A stretch of DNA of 64,000 bases from Cryptomeria japonica (Eukaryota; Streptophyta; Pinopsida; Cupressales; Cupressaceae). Every line of letters begins with the position of its first letter. Positions within the stretch are counted from its first letter, which is position 1. The translations under genes were made by a program, and so were the position numbers. The notes below the pieces were generated by a model, which was given only the letters and a program-made list of their open reading frames with translations, had not been told where the DNA came from and did not search any database. The stretch covers positions 103,094,796 through 103,158,795 of the forward strand of contig NC_081412.1 of assembly GCF_030272615.1 (NCBI RefSeq), written 5' to 3'. Positions 22,276 through 33,779 of the stretch are shown here, piece after piece.

Positions 22276-24201
22276 ATGGCAACATTTTGGATGATTTGTT
22301 TGTCATGGGCTCTGTTTTCAACAACCAGTTTGGTGGGTGCACAGGAATCCGATTGTTCTGTGGATCAAAGTTGCAGAAACAAAGATGAAGCTCTCCACCT
22401 CAAGCTTGGGGCAATTGCCTCTATTTTGATAGGCAGTGCAATAGGCGTATGCTTGCCTATCTTGGGGAGAAGTATCAGTGCTTTGAGGCCTGATAAGGAT
22501 ATATTTATCATCATCAAGTCTTTTGCAGCAGGAGTTATTGTGGCAACTGGTTTTGTCCATATCCTTCCTGATGCATTTGATTCTCTGGGTAATCCTTGCT
22601 TGAAGGGAGCTGCTTGGCAAAACTTCCCGTTTGCTGGGTTTACAGCTATGATGGGTGCTGTTGTCAGTCTTATGGTGGATGCTATGGCTACTGGATATTA
22701 TCAACGAGCCCACCTTAAGAAACAGCAGGCAACGGTTGGTGTTGCAGATATGTCTACTGCAAGGGTGGGGAATAGTGGGGAGATTGAACATCAGAGTCAT
22801 CTTCATACTCATGGTGGTTCCCATGCATATGATTCTGCTGCCGAAGGCTCTGCTTCATCATTGCTTCGCCATCGTGTTATTTCTCAGGTAAACAAACAAA
22901 AAAAAAAAACTAACCCAAATCAAAACTATACTTGTTTCATGTGGGTTATTTGGGTTTTAGTCTTGTTGGAGTCTAAGAGATCATATATGGGGAATCTCTT
23001 TCTAATGGCTTTATAGCTTATTAGTTTGTTCAAATTCATGCCCAACACTCGTTACTCAAGTAGAGGCACATGTCCTTTAAGCTTAATCAAGTAGAGGCAC
23101 ATGTCCTTCGAGCTTAATGAATCGAGCGAGGGATTTGTTAGAAATAAGTCGCATCTAAATCAAATATGAGCAGATCAGTCTTATAGGAGCCAGTAGCTCA
23201 GTTGGTAGAGTATAGCATAGCAGTGAAAGGAAGGTCTTTTGATAGAGTATAGCAATGAATGGAAGGTCTTAGGTTTGAGTTCTAATTGATTTTTTTGACA
23301 AAAGTGAATTTTAATGTATGACACAATGATATTATGACTTCACCAATGCACTGTGACCTTATGGACAATCAAAACTCTACTCCACTTCAATATATGAGCT
23401 ATGATCATTCCACCCTGTTTTTTTCCTAGTTTACCCTCATACATAACAAGTTAACAGATCTTACTCATAGAAGTGATGGTTTTTTTGCTTGTATCTTGTA
23501 TTATTTCACTTTTAACATCACAAATCTTTGTGGGTATTGTTTCATGAACAAATCACCTTATCCCTAAGATTTTCACCTAGATTGATTTCATATTCAAGCT
23601 TTCATATAACATTATCTAATCCAAAACTTGACTGATTATGTGGAGCAGGTGTTAGAGCTTGGAATAGTGGCCCACTCTGTGATAATTGGAATATCGTTAG
23701 GGGCATCTGAGAGTCCATGCACCATACGCCCTCTAATTGCAGCTCTGACATTTCATCAGTTTTTTGAAGGAATCGGCCTTGGAGGATGCATAGTTCAGGT
23801 GAATAATTTGCTCTTCTTAACATCTTGAAAATTATATGACTGTTTCATGTTTTTATGATGGCCTAATATACTTATATGTTGATGATAATGTACAGGCGAG
23901 GTTCAAGAACAGATCTACAGCGTTAATGGCGTTCTTCTTTTCAATAACTACACCGCTGGGAATTGCAGTGGGAATCGCAATTTCATCAACTTATAATGAA
24001 AATAGTTCAACAGCTCTAATTGTTGAGGGAATGTTCGATGCAGCCTCTGCAGGAATTCTGATATATATGGCATTAGTGGATCTTCTTGCAGCAGATTTTC
24101 TTGGGCCACGAATGCAGAGCAAAGTGGGGCTTCAGTTGTGGTCATATACTTCTCTATTGTTAGGAATCGGTTCCATGTCTTTATTGGCCAAATGGGCCTA
24201 A
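22276..24201 (+). CDS. ZIP-family zinc/iron transporter, three exons
   Basis: Exons 22276-22887, 23649-23798 and 23896-24201 join in phase 0 to 355 codons, the usual length of plant ZIP proteins; both introns have GT...AG ends. The family moves zinc, iron or manganese into the cytosol. Residues 1-22 look like a signal peptide ([14 protein letters not shown]). Eight membrane segments are visible, near residues 44-64, 77-98, 119-138, 205-224, 231-253, 263-284, 295-318 and 333-354. Between segments 3 and 4 lies the variable loop with a histidine cluster (H172, H175, H177, H179, H183). The signature of segment 4 ([14 protein letters not shown]213) and the HQFFEG box of segment 5 (H240, E244) are intact. 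Reading through intron 1 would give a false 246-residue frame. It appears functional; metal specificity cannot be read. Confidence 0.93.
23056..23117 (+). repeat. Tandem duplication in ZIP intron 1, 2 x 31 bp
   Basis: Two copies of a 31-bp unit starting TCAAGTAGAGGCACATG lie side by side (23056-23086, 23087-23117) with two base differences. Confidence 0.85.
23186..23292 (+). mobile_element. tRNA-like SINE remnant in ZIP intron 1
   Basis: A box-A-like TAGCTCAGTTGG (23194-23205) and a box-B-like GGTTTGAGTTC (23272-23282) are arranged as in a tRNA or tRNA-derived SINE. The space between them (about 66 bp) is larger than in a tRNA because a segment of about 30 bp (GTAGAGTATAGCA... to AAGGTCTT) is duplicated. 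The cloverleaf cannot form cleanly, so it is read as a SINE or tRNA fossil rather than a tRNA gene. No flanking duplication was identified. Confidence 0.55.
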
Positions 24202-24949
24202 CTCAGTTGGATCCAAAACACTATGTAACAATAATAGCATTATATGCTGTCATTCATCCATCATGTTTAACAAAATTGGTGTGATGAAACCAGAAATATA
24301 TGATAATTTTTTATTGGCAACCTAAGGATCCAATGACCTATTTTAATTGGCTTATATCAGCACTGCTTAAGGATTAAATTTGTTGCTTTCAATAGCTAAA
24401 AAGATGGATTTTTCTAACAGAAATTCGGGTCTCACCTGACATCCAATTGAATTCTGTGCACACAATGTCGACATGATATGAACCGTTGACCTACATTTCA
24501 TATTAGTTTAATTAAAGAGTATCTATATTATTATCATAAAATATACAAAGTAATAAATTTGTACAAGCATAATTCCTGTCAAATTTCTTTGCTCCTCAGC
24601 ATTAGCTAAGCAAATATTTATAGTTGAGTTTATAATGACCAAACTTCATAATTGCATTATGACCTACAAGGACTGCCTTCACCTAAAGGTTAAACTAACC
24701 TATCATTTGGTATAGGAAAGAAACAAAATTTCTTTTGCATTTATGAGATAAACATCTAATTAATTTAGATTTAATTAATAATTAAAAAATTGATAAATTG
24801 AAATGTTATTTTTGAAATTAAATATAAAAGAATAAAATATTTAATCTTAAAAATATGAAGATTTAACCTTTCATTATTGGGGTTGAATCCGTTCTTTTGA
24901 GATTATTTACTAGTTGAAAACCTTCAATAGCCTGTCGAGAAAAGGTGAG
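24202..24949. other. ZIP 3' flank
   Basis: This holds the 3' UTR and flank of the ZIP gene, AT-rich, with no further gene. A perfect ATGTCGACAT palindrome lies at 24465-24474. Confidence 0.5.
24465..24474. promoter_or_regulatory. Perfect match to a zinc-deficiency response element
   Basis: ATGTCGACAT fits the RTGTCGACAY palindrome bound by plant bZIP19/bZIP23-type regulators of ZIP genes. It sits about 265 bp after the ZIP stop codon, not upstream, so a regulatory role is only a possibility. Confidence 0.35.
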
Positions 24950-25338
24950 TGTTCGGGGCGATTTCAATCTTGAGGGCCGGTTCGCCTTCAACACATTGCG
25001 ATTCGTGAACCTATTGCACAAGTTACAACAGATTTTCTGTGAATGTCATTTGTGAAGATTTACGACAAACTTGCTTCCAGTGCCTATCATCAAAACCGAT
25101 GTGTTTGATAAAGCACCTGAACAAAACGCAGCAGAACGGTAAAGGAGTGAAGTGAATTATGTCTTAAGGTCAGCGAACCGATTTCCAGTAGCAGTGAACC
25201 ATATTTCAAGGGTCAACTCGCCTACTTTCAGGTCTGCAATTCATTAGTAATCTGCAAACTCCATTGGTGGACTACAGATAAGACAAGTTGAAAAGCGAGC
25301 ATTCGGGTTCGATGAGAGATCCAAAACAGTGAAGCCAC

Positions 25339-27339
25339 ATGAATAAAAAAAAGAAAGGTAATAGACCATCGCGTTTTTCTTTTGAAGTGATTGACGAAGG
25401 AGAAACAAAGCGAGTGTTTGCCATGCAGTCATGGAGGTGCTGGGGAGATGAGGCAGTGGCAGATATGCCTCCTCCCAAAGATCCTTTTGGCATGCACACA
25501 GGGCACACTCCGCAGTGGGTTTTTCATGGAGGGGAATGGGTTGATGCTCTAGTTTCGTCTACTTGCGATGGTGAGGGAATCACATCTGAGTTTCCTTTCT
25601 CTATGTATTTCAAAGGGTTTTTTCGGCAAAATGGAAATCGAGGTAAAAATTTGAGAAATTGGCAAAAGAATGGTCAAAAGGAGTTTCATCATGCTAGGGT
25701 TTTTGATAATAAGGCTCGACTTGCCCTGCCGAGAGACTCTGCTAATTCATAGCCATTAAAAAAGAGCTCGGAAGGTCAAGATCTGAATGTTGTTTTGGCC
25801 TCACAACCTGCTTTGTCCTTGGTTCCGTTAATTGATGCCTTGGATGTTACTTTAGGAAAGAAGGCACATGATCTTCGAGCTTTGGCAGTTGTTATCCAAG
25901 TTTGGGTTGACTCTCTTCCTCTGTCTAAGCTCCATTATAAAATACATGCACATTGGTATGGTACTTTATATTTCCATGTTCTCTCTACAAGTTCGTTCAT
26001 TGTTATTTTTGATTCTACATCTGCTAGAGATAAGGCATTGTGTGTTCCATTTTTTTGGCTTGGAAAAAATCTGATCTTTGTAGAAACTTGGAAGCCCTTT
26101 CTCGCTTCCTCTAGGGTTGGTCCAAAACAGGTCCCCACCTGGTTTAAACTTCCTTTGTTGCCATTTGAATTTGTTGAATTTGATATTTTAACTAAGATCG
26201 GGGATTCTTTTGGCAAGTTTCTGTTGTCTCATTTGGAATTTGAGGATGGGGTAGTGGTGGTAAAAATTTGTGTTTTGATTTCACCTAAACTTTCTCCTCC
26301 GAAGTTTTGTAATATTTGGTCTCCTTTTGGTCTTTGGCGTCAAAATTTGTTAAAAGATTCTGCGAATTTTGGTTGTTCTTCAGTGACTATGGATTCTCCT
26401 CTGTTTTTTCACATGAAAACCATACAATTTGGCTCAGGTGTTATTGATTCCTCTTTTGATAGGGATGTGGAGTTGTTTGTTTGGATTAAGAACCGTTTAG
26501 ATATATCTGCTGCTAATTTACCTCCCCCTAAAAAGACTACGTTCATGCCTGAAGCCTCGACAGAGGCTTCTCTGCATTCTGTTCCTCCCCTGAGGACTGG
26601 GTGTTTGAAGGGTTCTCTTTTGAATAATTCTAATGTTGCTAATGATGCTTTACCTATGGGAAAGTCTTCTGCTGAGCTTGGGAAAGTTTTAGGGTTTGAG
26701 ATATAATTTCCTGAAGGGCTGAATACCTCAAAACATCCTAGGGATGTTGATATTGTCCTAGATGAGCAACTTATTGCTCAGGTGCAAGATATTGCTAATA
26801 CAAATAAGGTCTCTCTCAATTTTGATCTTGCCAATAAAGTGATTTCTTCAATCTCAATTGATTTGGGTAGTCTGGAAAATGACTTGGCTGCCTTTCCCAC
26901 TACAAATTCCTTTGATGTTCTTAATCTAGATAAAGTCATAGTGACATCAGATCATGGGCCATCTTCGGCTCACATTCTTCTAGATAACGTAGAGGGTCGG
27001 GTGGCTTCGGCTCTAGAGAATAGTTTTCCTCTAGACACTTCTTTGGGCATTTCTGGTCTTCCTGTAGTACAAACCCCTCTTTCTCCCACATTGTCAACTC
27101 CTGGGAAAAGAGGTCGTAAACCCAAATTTGTTAAAACTAATCTTGAAATTGATGCGGGAATTCAGTCAACTCTTCTTTCCTCTTTGGAAACTTCCAGAAA
27201 GAAGAGATCCAAAAAACCCTTTATTCCACCAGTCACAAGAGGCTTGGTGACTAAGCATAGTCTTCACAAGACATTTTTGGCAAGTAAGGTTTCTCCAGTT
27301 TCTTTGGAAATCTCGAGGGGAGCAGATGCCTCCCCTTAG
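25339..27339 (+). pseudogene. LINE ORF1, 666 codons with two stops
   Basis: The frame starts MNKKKKGNRPSRFSFEVI and stays constant to TAG at 27337-27339, broken only by TAG (25750-25752) and TAA (26704-26706). Residues about 190-310 resemble DUF4283, the RNA-binding domain of plant LINE ORF1: WYGTLYFHVLSTSSF, then VPTWFKLPLLPFEF and ILTKIGDSFGKFL. No zinc knuckle is present. The C-terminal part has an AT-hook-like GKRGRKPK (near residue 595) and further RKKRSKK basic patches, which could give DNA binding or nuclear entry. Only five bases separate its stop from the ORF2 start, so coupled translation of ORF2 is likely. Confidence 0.8.
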
Positions 27340-27344
27340 GGCCA

Positions 27345-30300
27345 ATGAGGATTTTATCCTGGAATGTTAGGGGCTTAAATGCCCCTAACAAGCGATGCTT
27401 GATTAACTCACAATTGGACTTAATGAAGTGTGATGTGTTCATGATTCAAGAAACTAAGTTAAATCTCCCTTCGGCTGATAGGTTATTCTCTTCCTGGAAA
27501 GCATGGAATTTTTGTGCTTCTCCCTCTTCAGGTGCTTCTGGGGGTCTTGCGTTTCTTTGGAAAGATTCTAGTGTTCATTTCTCATTAATTGCTTCTTCAT
27601 CCAACTGGATGCTTGGTCTAGTCAAAAGTAGGATATCTAACTTAAAATTTTGGCTCTTTAATGTTTATGGGTCGTCTGGGGTTTTAGAAAAAAGAAACCT
27701 TTGGGAATTTTTGGCTTCCCTTGCTACCCCGCTGTGTAATGTTTTTCTAATTTTTGGGGGGGATTTTAATGCAATTACTAGTTTTAATGAAAAGGTTGGG
27801 GGAATCATCTCTAACAAGCATTCTATGTTAGATTTTTGCTTCTTCATTCAGTCTTTAAATTTGGTTGATTGTAAACCACTTATTGGGACATTTACATGGA
27901 CCAACATGTGTAGGGACTTTTGCCAAATTGCTGAGAGATTGGATCATTTTCTGGTTTCAGAAAATTGGTTCAGTTCAGGACAAGACTTTGTTTCCTTAGT
28001 TCTCCCCTTTACTGGCTCTGATCATCTTCTGATTCAGTTTACCATTTTTGAGGACACGGCTCCTTGGAAGTTACCTTTTAAGTTTGAGCCAATGTGGTTT
28101 CGGGATCAATCTTTCTTACCTTCATTAAAGCAATGGTGGTGTTCTGCTCCATTCTTTCCTGGATCCTAGATGTTTCAGCTTGTTAAGAAGATGGGTTTCT
28201 TAAAACATAAGATTAAGGTGTGGAATGTATTTCATTTCAAGAACATTTTCGGGGAAAAGGCTAGGATTGAGGAAGAAATTGAACAAATTAATAAGACCAT
28301 TATGGCTTTAGGAATGTCCTCTCTTTTGTATGATAGGCTAAAGTTGTTGAACTTTCAACTTTCTGAGACTTTGGCTAGGGAAGAATCTTATTGGAGGCAG
28401 AAGTCTAGAGATCTTTGGCTTTTCGATGGGGATAGAAATACTAAGTTTTTCCATTCCTTGACCAAGCTCAAGAGGCAGCGTAATCGAATTTCCTGCATTA
28501 CTGATCTAATGGAAACATCTTGGTAGATGAGGAAGAGATTGCTTCTGAAGCTATTAGGTTCTTAAAGTCACTTCTTACAGCGGATCCAGTTGCATTAGAT
28601 AATGAGATTGTGCAATCAATCCCCTCTTTAGTTTCTCAAGAAGATAATAAGAAGCTTATGGCTCCCTTTACTCTGGCTGAACTGAAAGAGATAGTCTTCT
28701 CCATGCATCCGGAGAAGGCGCTAGGTTCGGATGGGTTTACAACACTATTCTTTCAAAAGTGTTGGGAGTTTATAGGGAATGACGTATTGCTAGCCTTGGA
28801 GGAATCTAGAAGAAATAGGTCTATTCTTAGAGAGCTTAATACTACTCTTATTGCTATCATTCTGAAGGTGGATAATCCTACTTCGTTCTCAGATTTTCAT
28901 CCGATTGCCTTGTGTACTACTTTATATAAAATCTTTACTAAGGCAATTTCGGTTAGGCTATCTAGGCTCCTCCCTCAGATTGTCTCCCTAGAACAGGGAG
29001 GATTTGTTCCTGGTCAGGAAACATCTGAGGGTGCGATTGTAGCTCACGAAGTTTTGCACTCCATTTCTCAACAAAAGGTTCCGGCTATGATACTTAAGCT
29101 AGACATGTTGAAGGCTTATGATCGGGTCAATTGGCAGGCTCTTAGGGTTTTTTTATATCATTTGGGCTTTTCGTGCTACTGGGTTAAGAGGGTGTTCTCT
29201 TGTATATCTTCTACTCGCTTTTCAGTTTTGGTTAATGGTTCCCCGTCAGGGTTTTTTGCTTCCTCTTGGGGACTTAGGCAAGGGGATCCTTTGTCTCCTT
29301 TTCTATTTATACGTTTGGCAGAAGCATTAAGTAGGGCCATCTCTAGTGCTACAACATCTAGTTTATGGTCAGGCATTAGAATAGATGACTTCCCTTCTTC
29401 GCAATCTCATTGCTTGTTTGCAGATGATACGCTTCTATTCGAGGCAGCCTCTCTAAGGGAGGCTCGTGTTATTAAGAAAATTATCTATGATTATGCATCT
29501 TTTTCTGGACAAAGTATTAATAATCATAAATCCAAAATCTTTTTTGTGAATGTCTCCCCTCTAGTTAAAAATAGACTCGTCTACTTTTGGAGTTTTCAAG
29601 TTGGGACCCTCCCATGTGTATACCTGGGCATTCCTTTTTTTCTAGGGTCGGATAAGGCTTCCTTTTGGAACAAAATTGTTCATTCAATATCCTTCCGAAT
29701 CTCTTCTTGGAATCATAAGTGGCTGATGATGGCTGGTGAAATTATTTTAATTAAGTCAGTTTTGAATGCCATCCCCACATATTTGATGTCCGCTTTGCAG
29801 GCTCCCCCCCAAGTTATTAAGAACATTAGGGTCTCTCTTAGGACCTTTCTTTGGAATGATAACTTGGGTGATAAGCCAAGGATTCCTCTCTTGGCTTGGG
29901 ACAAAATTTGTTGTCCCAAAGAGATGGGAGGTGCGGGCATTCGTAATTTAGCTGCTCAGAATAAGGCTTTGAGGGCAAAATTGGTTTGGAAGTTATATGC
30001 TGACCCTCATAGTAAATGGGTTGCCATCATGTTTGCTAAGTATTTAAGGGGTGCTTCTAGAGAGAGGATTTTTACTGTTTCATCTCTTCCAAAAGGTTCG
30101 GCTTTTTGGAATTTTTTGGTTTCATGTAGGATGGTTATTTTACCACATCTATCCTAGGTTGTCAATAATGGGAAGAAAGTCCAGTTTTGGGATGAAGTCT
30201 GGAATGGGCACTCTACCCTTTTAGCTATCCAAGACTGGTCCCCCTTGTCTAGTATTTTATTAGAATTTTGGGGGCCTTTTGTTGCCGATTATTTTGACAT

Positions 30301-31588
30301 TGTCTCCTCTGGTCCTTGTGAGATTGCGAAATGGAAGATTATCCCTCCCTTGTTGGTTGATATTAATCTTATTCTAGCTTTTGTGGAATAACTTCACAAA
30401 AGACCCCTTGTTTTCCAAAATAAAGAGGACTCCTTGGTTTGGATTAAGAATGCTACTGGTTGTTATTCAGTTAAAGATGGTTATAATTATTTAGTTTAGA
30501 CTTCTCCATCCCCTTGTTGGCCTACTAAGCTTTTTTGGCATCTGACTTGTCTTCCTAAAGCAGGTTTGTTTGCTTGGTTGGCAGTCCAAGATAAGGTTCT
30601 CACCGGAATGCGCTTGGACAGACTTGGGATTATGACTGTATTTCCTTGTGTTTTTTGTGGTCATTGTATGGAATCAATGGATCATCTTTTCTTGTTTTGT
30701 CCATTTGCTTCTGAGTGCTGGTATTGGTTATTTGGCATGCTTGGCTGGTCTTCTGCGATAGGTCCCAATCTTCTTTCGCATTTCATGACCTGGCCCTTGT
30801 TGTTTTCCTCATCGTTCTATTCATCCCTTTGGGTTGTGGCCCCATCATTGGTAATTTGGAATATTTGGCTTGAAAGAAATTCTAGAATTTTTAATCATAA
30901 AAAGGCCACTTTCTTTGAAGTAATTGGTAAAATTCAAACCTCCATCAGTGAGGTGGTTCTTTCATTCATTCATAAAAACTTAGATCATCTCAGTTCTTTC
31001 TCTCATTGGGATAATCAGGTTACTTGGAAATGGACCGCTCTTCGTCAGATGCCTTCCCATGGGGCTGTATCAGGAGGTCTATCTTCTTTGGTTAAACGAA
31101 AATTGGCCAGATGGACTCCCCCTCCATTCCCTTCATTCAAACTTCAGTTTGATGGAGCCTCAAAGGGGAATCCAGGAAAGTCTGGTATTGGAGTAGTTAT
31201 TTTTTATCATTCTTCAAAAGTCATCAAAGTTGTGGGTAAATAAATTGGACATGGTACCAATAACACAGCTGAGTTTCAAGCTTTATCCTTTGGGCTTGAT
31301 ATCGCTCTTTCATTAAGAATTAAAGACATTGTTATTGAAGGTGATTCCATAGTCGTGTTTCAAGTGGTTGTAGCCAAGAAATGTCTATCTTGGCATCTTC
31401 AATATTTCCTAGATCACATTCTTCAGCAGTTAAAATGCTTTTCCACTTTTTCTATTTTGCATTGTTTTAGGGAGATCAATGTCATTGCAGATTTTTTAGC
31501 AAATAAGGCTGTTGTTGAGGATGTCAATTTCTTGGAGGTCTCTCCCTCGGACATTCCTGCATCTTGCATGAAGATGCTTTTTTTATAG
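27345..31588 (+). pseudogene. LINE ORF2: endonuclease, reverse transcriptase, zinc-finger region, RNase H
   Basis: The polyprotein starts MRILSWNVRGLNAPNKR at 27345. The APE endonuclease follows (QETKL near 27450, GGDFNAI near 27760, GSDHLL near 28015). A TAG at 28167-28169 and a one-base shift near 28505 come before the reverse transcriptase (28520-30157): GSDGFTTLFFQKCWEF, ILKLDMLKAYDRVNW, RQGDPLSPFLFI and the catalytic FADDTLLF box near 29420. Stops follow at 30155, near 30388 and near 30497. A zf-RVT-like segment is at about 30540-30900. RNase H (31149-31540) keeps its acids: D in FDGASKGNPG, E in NTAEFQA, D in EGDS, and D in IADFLANKA, with a stop at 31241-31243. Confidence 0.9.
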
Positions 31589-32858
31589 GTGGTCCTCCTT
31601 CTTGAAATCCTACTTCACTATCTATGCTTCATTTGTATATGTAGTAAAGGTGTTGGCCTTCATGATAATTTTATGCTATTGATATCTTATGTTAGATTTC
31701 ATTCATGGGGTAGGAAATTGGTTGGGTTTTCTTCTACTGGTCTAAGATGTACCTTCTCATGTCTCCTTGCTTTATGTGATGGTTACTTCCCCATATGGCT
31801 ATAGAGGGGATGTTGTCCTGCCTTATGGCAACATTCCTGTTGTAGTCATATTTGGTAGTTTCTTCGCACAAAGTCTGAAGGTAGGAGAGGTATTTTTGGT
31901 TTGGATGGTGGATTTTTCTTTCTTGGTTGAGTGGTTGTCTTTGGTTATCTTGGTTGGCAGGTTGTTTTGATTTTCTTTTGTAAGTTTGGGATCTCTTTGG
32001 CTTATGACAACCATTACATATTAATTAGTACTTGTACGGCAGGGGTACTTGCATAATATCTATTTGATCCTCTGTTTTTGGTAATCTTTCTTTGTTGCGA
32101 TTGGTTGCTAGTTGTTGGTTGCCTTCCCATTAGGCTTTCGTACCTTAATCACTTGTTTTTTCCTCTTCGCTTCATTTGGCATCATGATCTATCAGTGATT
32201 CAGGTAGTTGTTCTAATGATTGGGGATATTTTGCTATTCGTTGGCTTTATCAATGTGTGATCATCTTCATATTAATAGTTTTCTTTCATGATGCGATAAT
32301 TATGACATGGTGATCCTGTTCTCAATTATATTGATTGTTGGTGGGCACTTATGGCTATCATTCGATTTTTGTCTTGCTTTTCACTCTAACATCATGTTCT
32401 GTTTTCTATGGAGAATTCTTGCCAAATTCGATGGATGGTGGCTTTTTCTGAGGAATTGGAAAGAGCAGTTAATGTGGATCTCTTATACTTGGTTCTCTCA
32501 TGGCTCTGAGTTTTGTTTTATTCAGAGCCTTGGATTCTTGTGGTGTTTAGACAAGCTGGATTTTGGGGTGATGGCCCTGATTTTTGGTGGACATTCTTGA
32601 CTCCATCTTCAGATGCTCCCTGTTAGACTGCTTCTTACAACTTCCTTTATATCTAATGCGGATGGCAATGTATTGCAATGTATCTAGGGGGTTTTGGTAT
32701 GCCTATGGGCTTTTTGTAATGAGTAGATAGGCTTATGTTTTCTTGAGCAATACTGAAGGGTTTTCTTACTGGTTCTTTCCCTTCAGTGCGCTTTGAACCA
32801 GACACATGTAAAAATATATATAATCAATATAATTTTAGTGGTCTCATCCACTTTTATC
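31589..32858 (+). other. 3' untranslated part of the second LINE
   Basis: The 1.27 kb between the RNase H stop and the poly(A) run has several short open frames with no recognisable domain. It is unusually long for a LINE 3' UTR and could include an older insertion, but no borders were seen. Confidence 0.5.
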
Positions 32859-32873
32859 AAAAAAAAAAAAAAA

Positions 32874-33779
32874 GTTTGTGTTATAAACTAAAATTTGATG
32901 GTGCTTCACAAATGTTCATTCACTTATGTAATTAAATATTTGTAATCAAATGATTGAGGCCTAATAGGTCAGAATTCCATCATGACATATTATAGTTCAT
33001 TCTTGATTGTAAACCAATAAAGATTGCATCATTATTTTGCCATGACATTAAATTTCCCTATGTGTAATTGTGAGGTTTTTTATTCTGATCAATGGTTGGA
33101 TTGGCAAGAGAATATTGAGTCTTGTCAGGTGAAGAACAACATGCTCATCTCCATCTTCTACAAATATTTATCTTTACGTTAGTATGAATCCAACTTGCAA
33201 TAAATTTTTCATCTACTAAATTTTTTGATTGTGAGCTTCAGGCAAGTCTACCTTTAGAATCCTACAATTTTTTTTTAATATTGATTCATATATATTAAAT
33301 TTAATAGTAGTTTATCATATATATATATATATATAACAAGTTAAATAAGAAAACTATTATGTATATATAAATAATATAAGTAATTTAATAAATTTTAAAT
33401 GATTATCTTTGAAAATAAATAAATTTAATTTATGAATACAAGAGGTTATGATGAATCATTGATTTTATTTATATTTGAAAACTTGAAGGTGTAAGATGAA
33501 TTCTATTGGATTAATTATATTACATACAACAACTTGAAAGATAGATCGTTAAAATTAATTTAAGTATTTAAAATAATGTTAATGAGTAATTATTGGGAAT
33601 AGATAGTATACTTCAAGTAAATAATGTTAGACACATTATTTTATAATTAGTTAATTCAATTAATGATAATGATAGAATTTATGATATTAACTTCTTAGAC
33701 TCTTGTTATGATTAAATCATAACTAAATAAATGCTTAATTCTTCCATAAGAAAATTAGTTTATTCTATTTATAATTATA
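32874..33779. other. AT-rich DNA, nothing recognised
   Basis: Non-coding, with a (TA) run at about 33317-33335. No element ends were identified. Confidence 0.5.

Larger units (their letters stand above)
24950..32873 (+). mobile_element. Second LINE with RNase H, poly(A) tail present
   Basis: A plus-strand plant L1-type element with a GC-richer leader (about 24950-25338), ORF1 (25339-27339), ORF2 (27345-31588), a long 3' untranslated part and a terminal run of 15 A at 32859-32873. It is better preserved than the first LINE: ORF1 has two stops and ORF2 has five stops and one frameshift. The exact 5' end and the target duplication were not found. Confidence 0.9.

Noticed and set aside
22318-22824. 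168-codon minus-strand frame over ZIP exon 1
   Set aside because: It is antisense to a well-supported ZIP exon and has no recognisable domain.
22888-23016. Read-through extension of ZIP exon 1
   Set aside because: A GT splice site follows codon 204, and the extension has no ZIP similarity, while exon 2 restores the family signature in phase.
23186-23292. A functional tRNA gene
   Set aside because: The box spacing is too large, a segment is duplicated, and acceptor-stem pairing is not evident. It reads better as a SINE or tRNA fossil.
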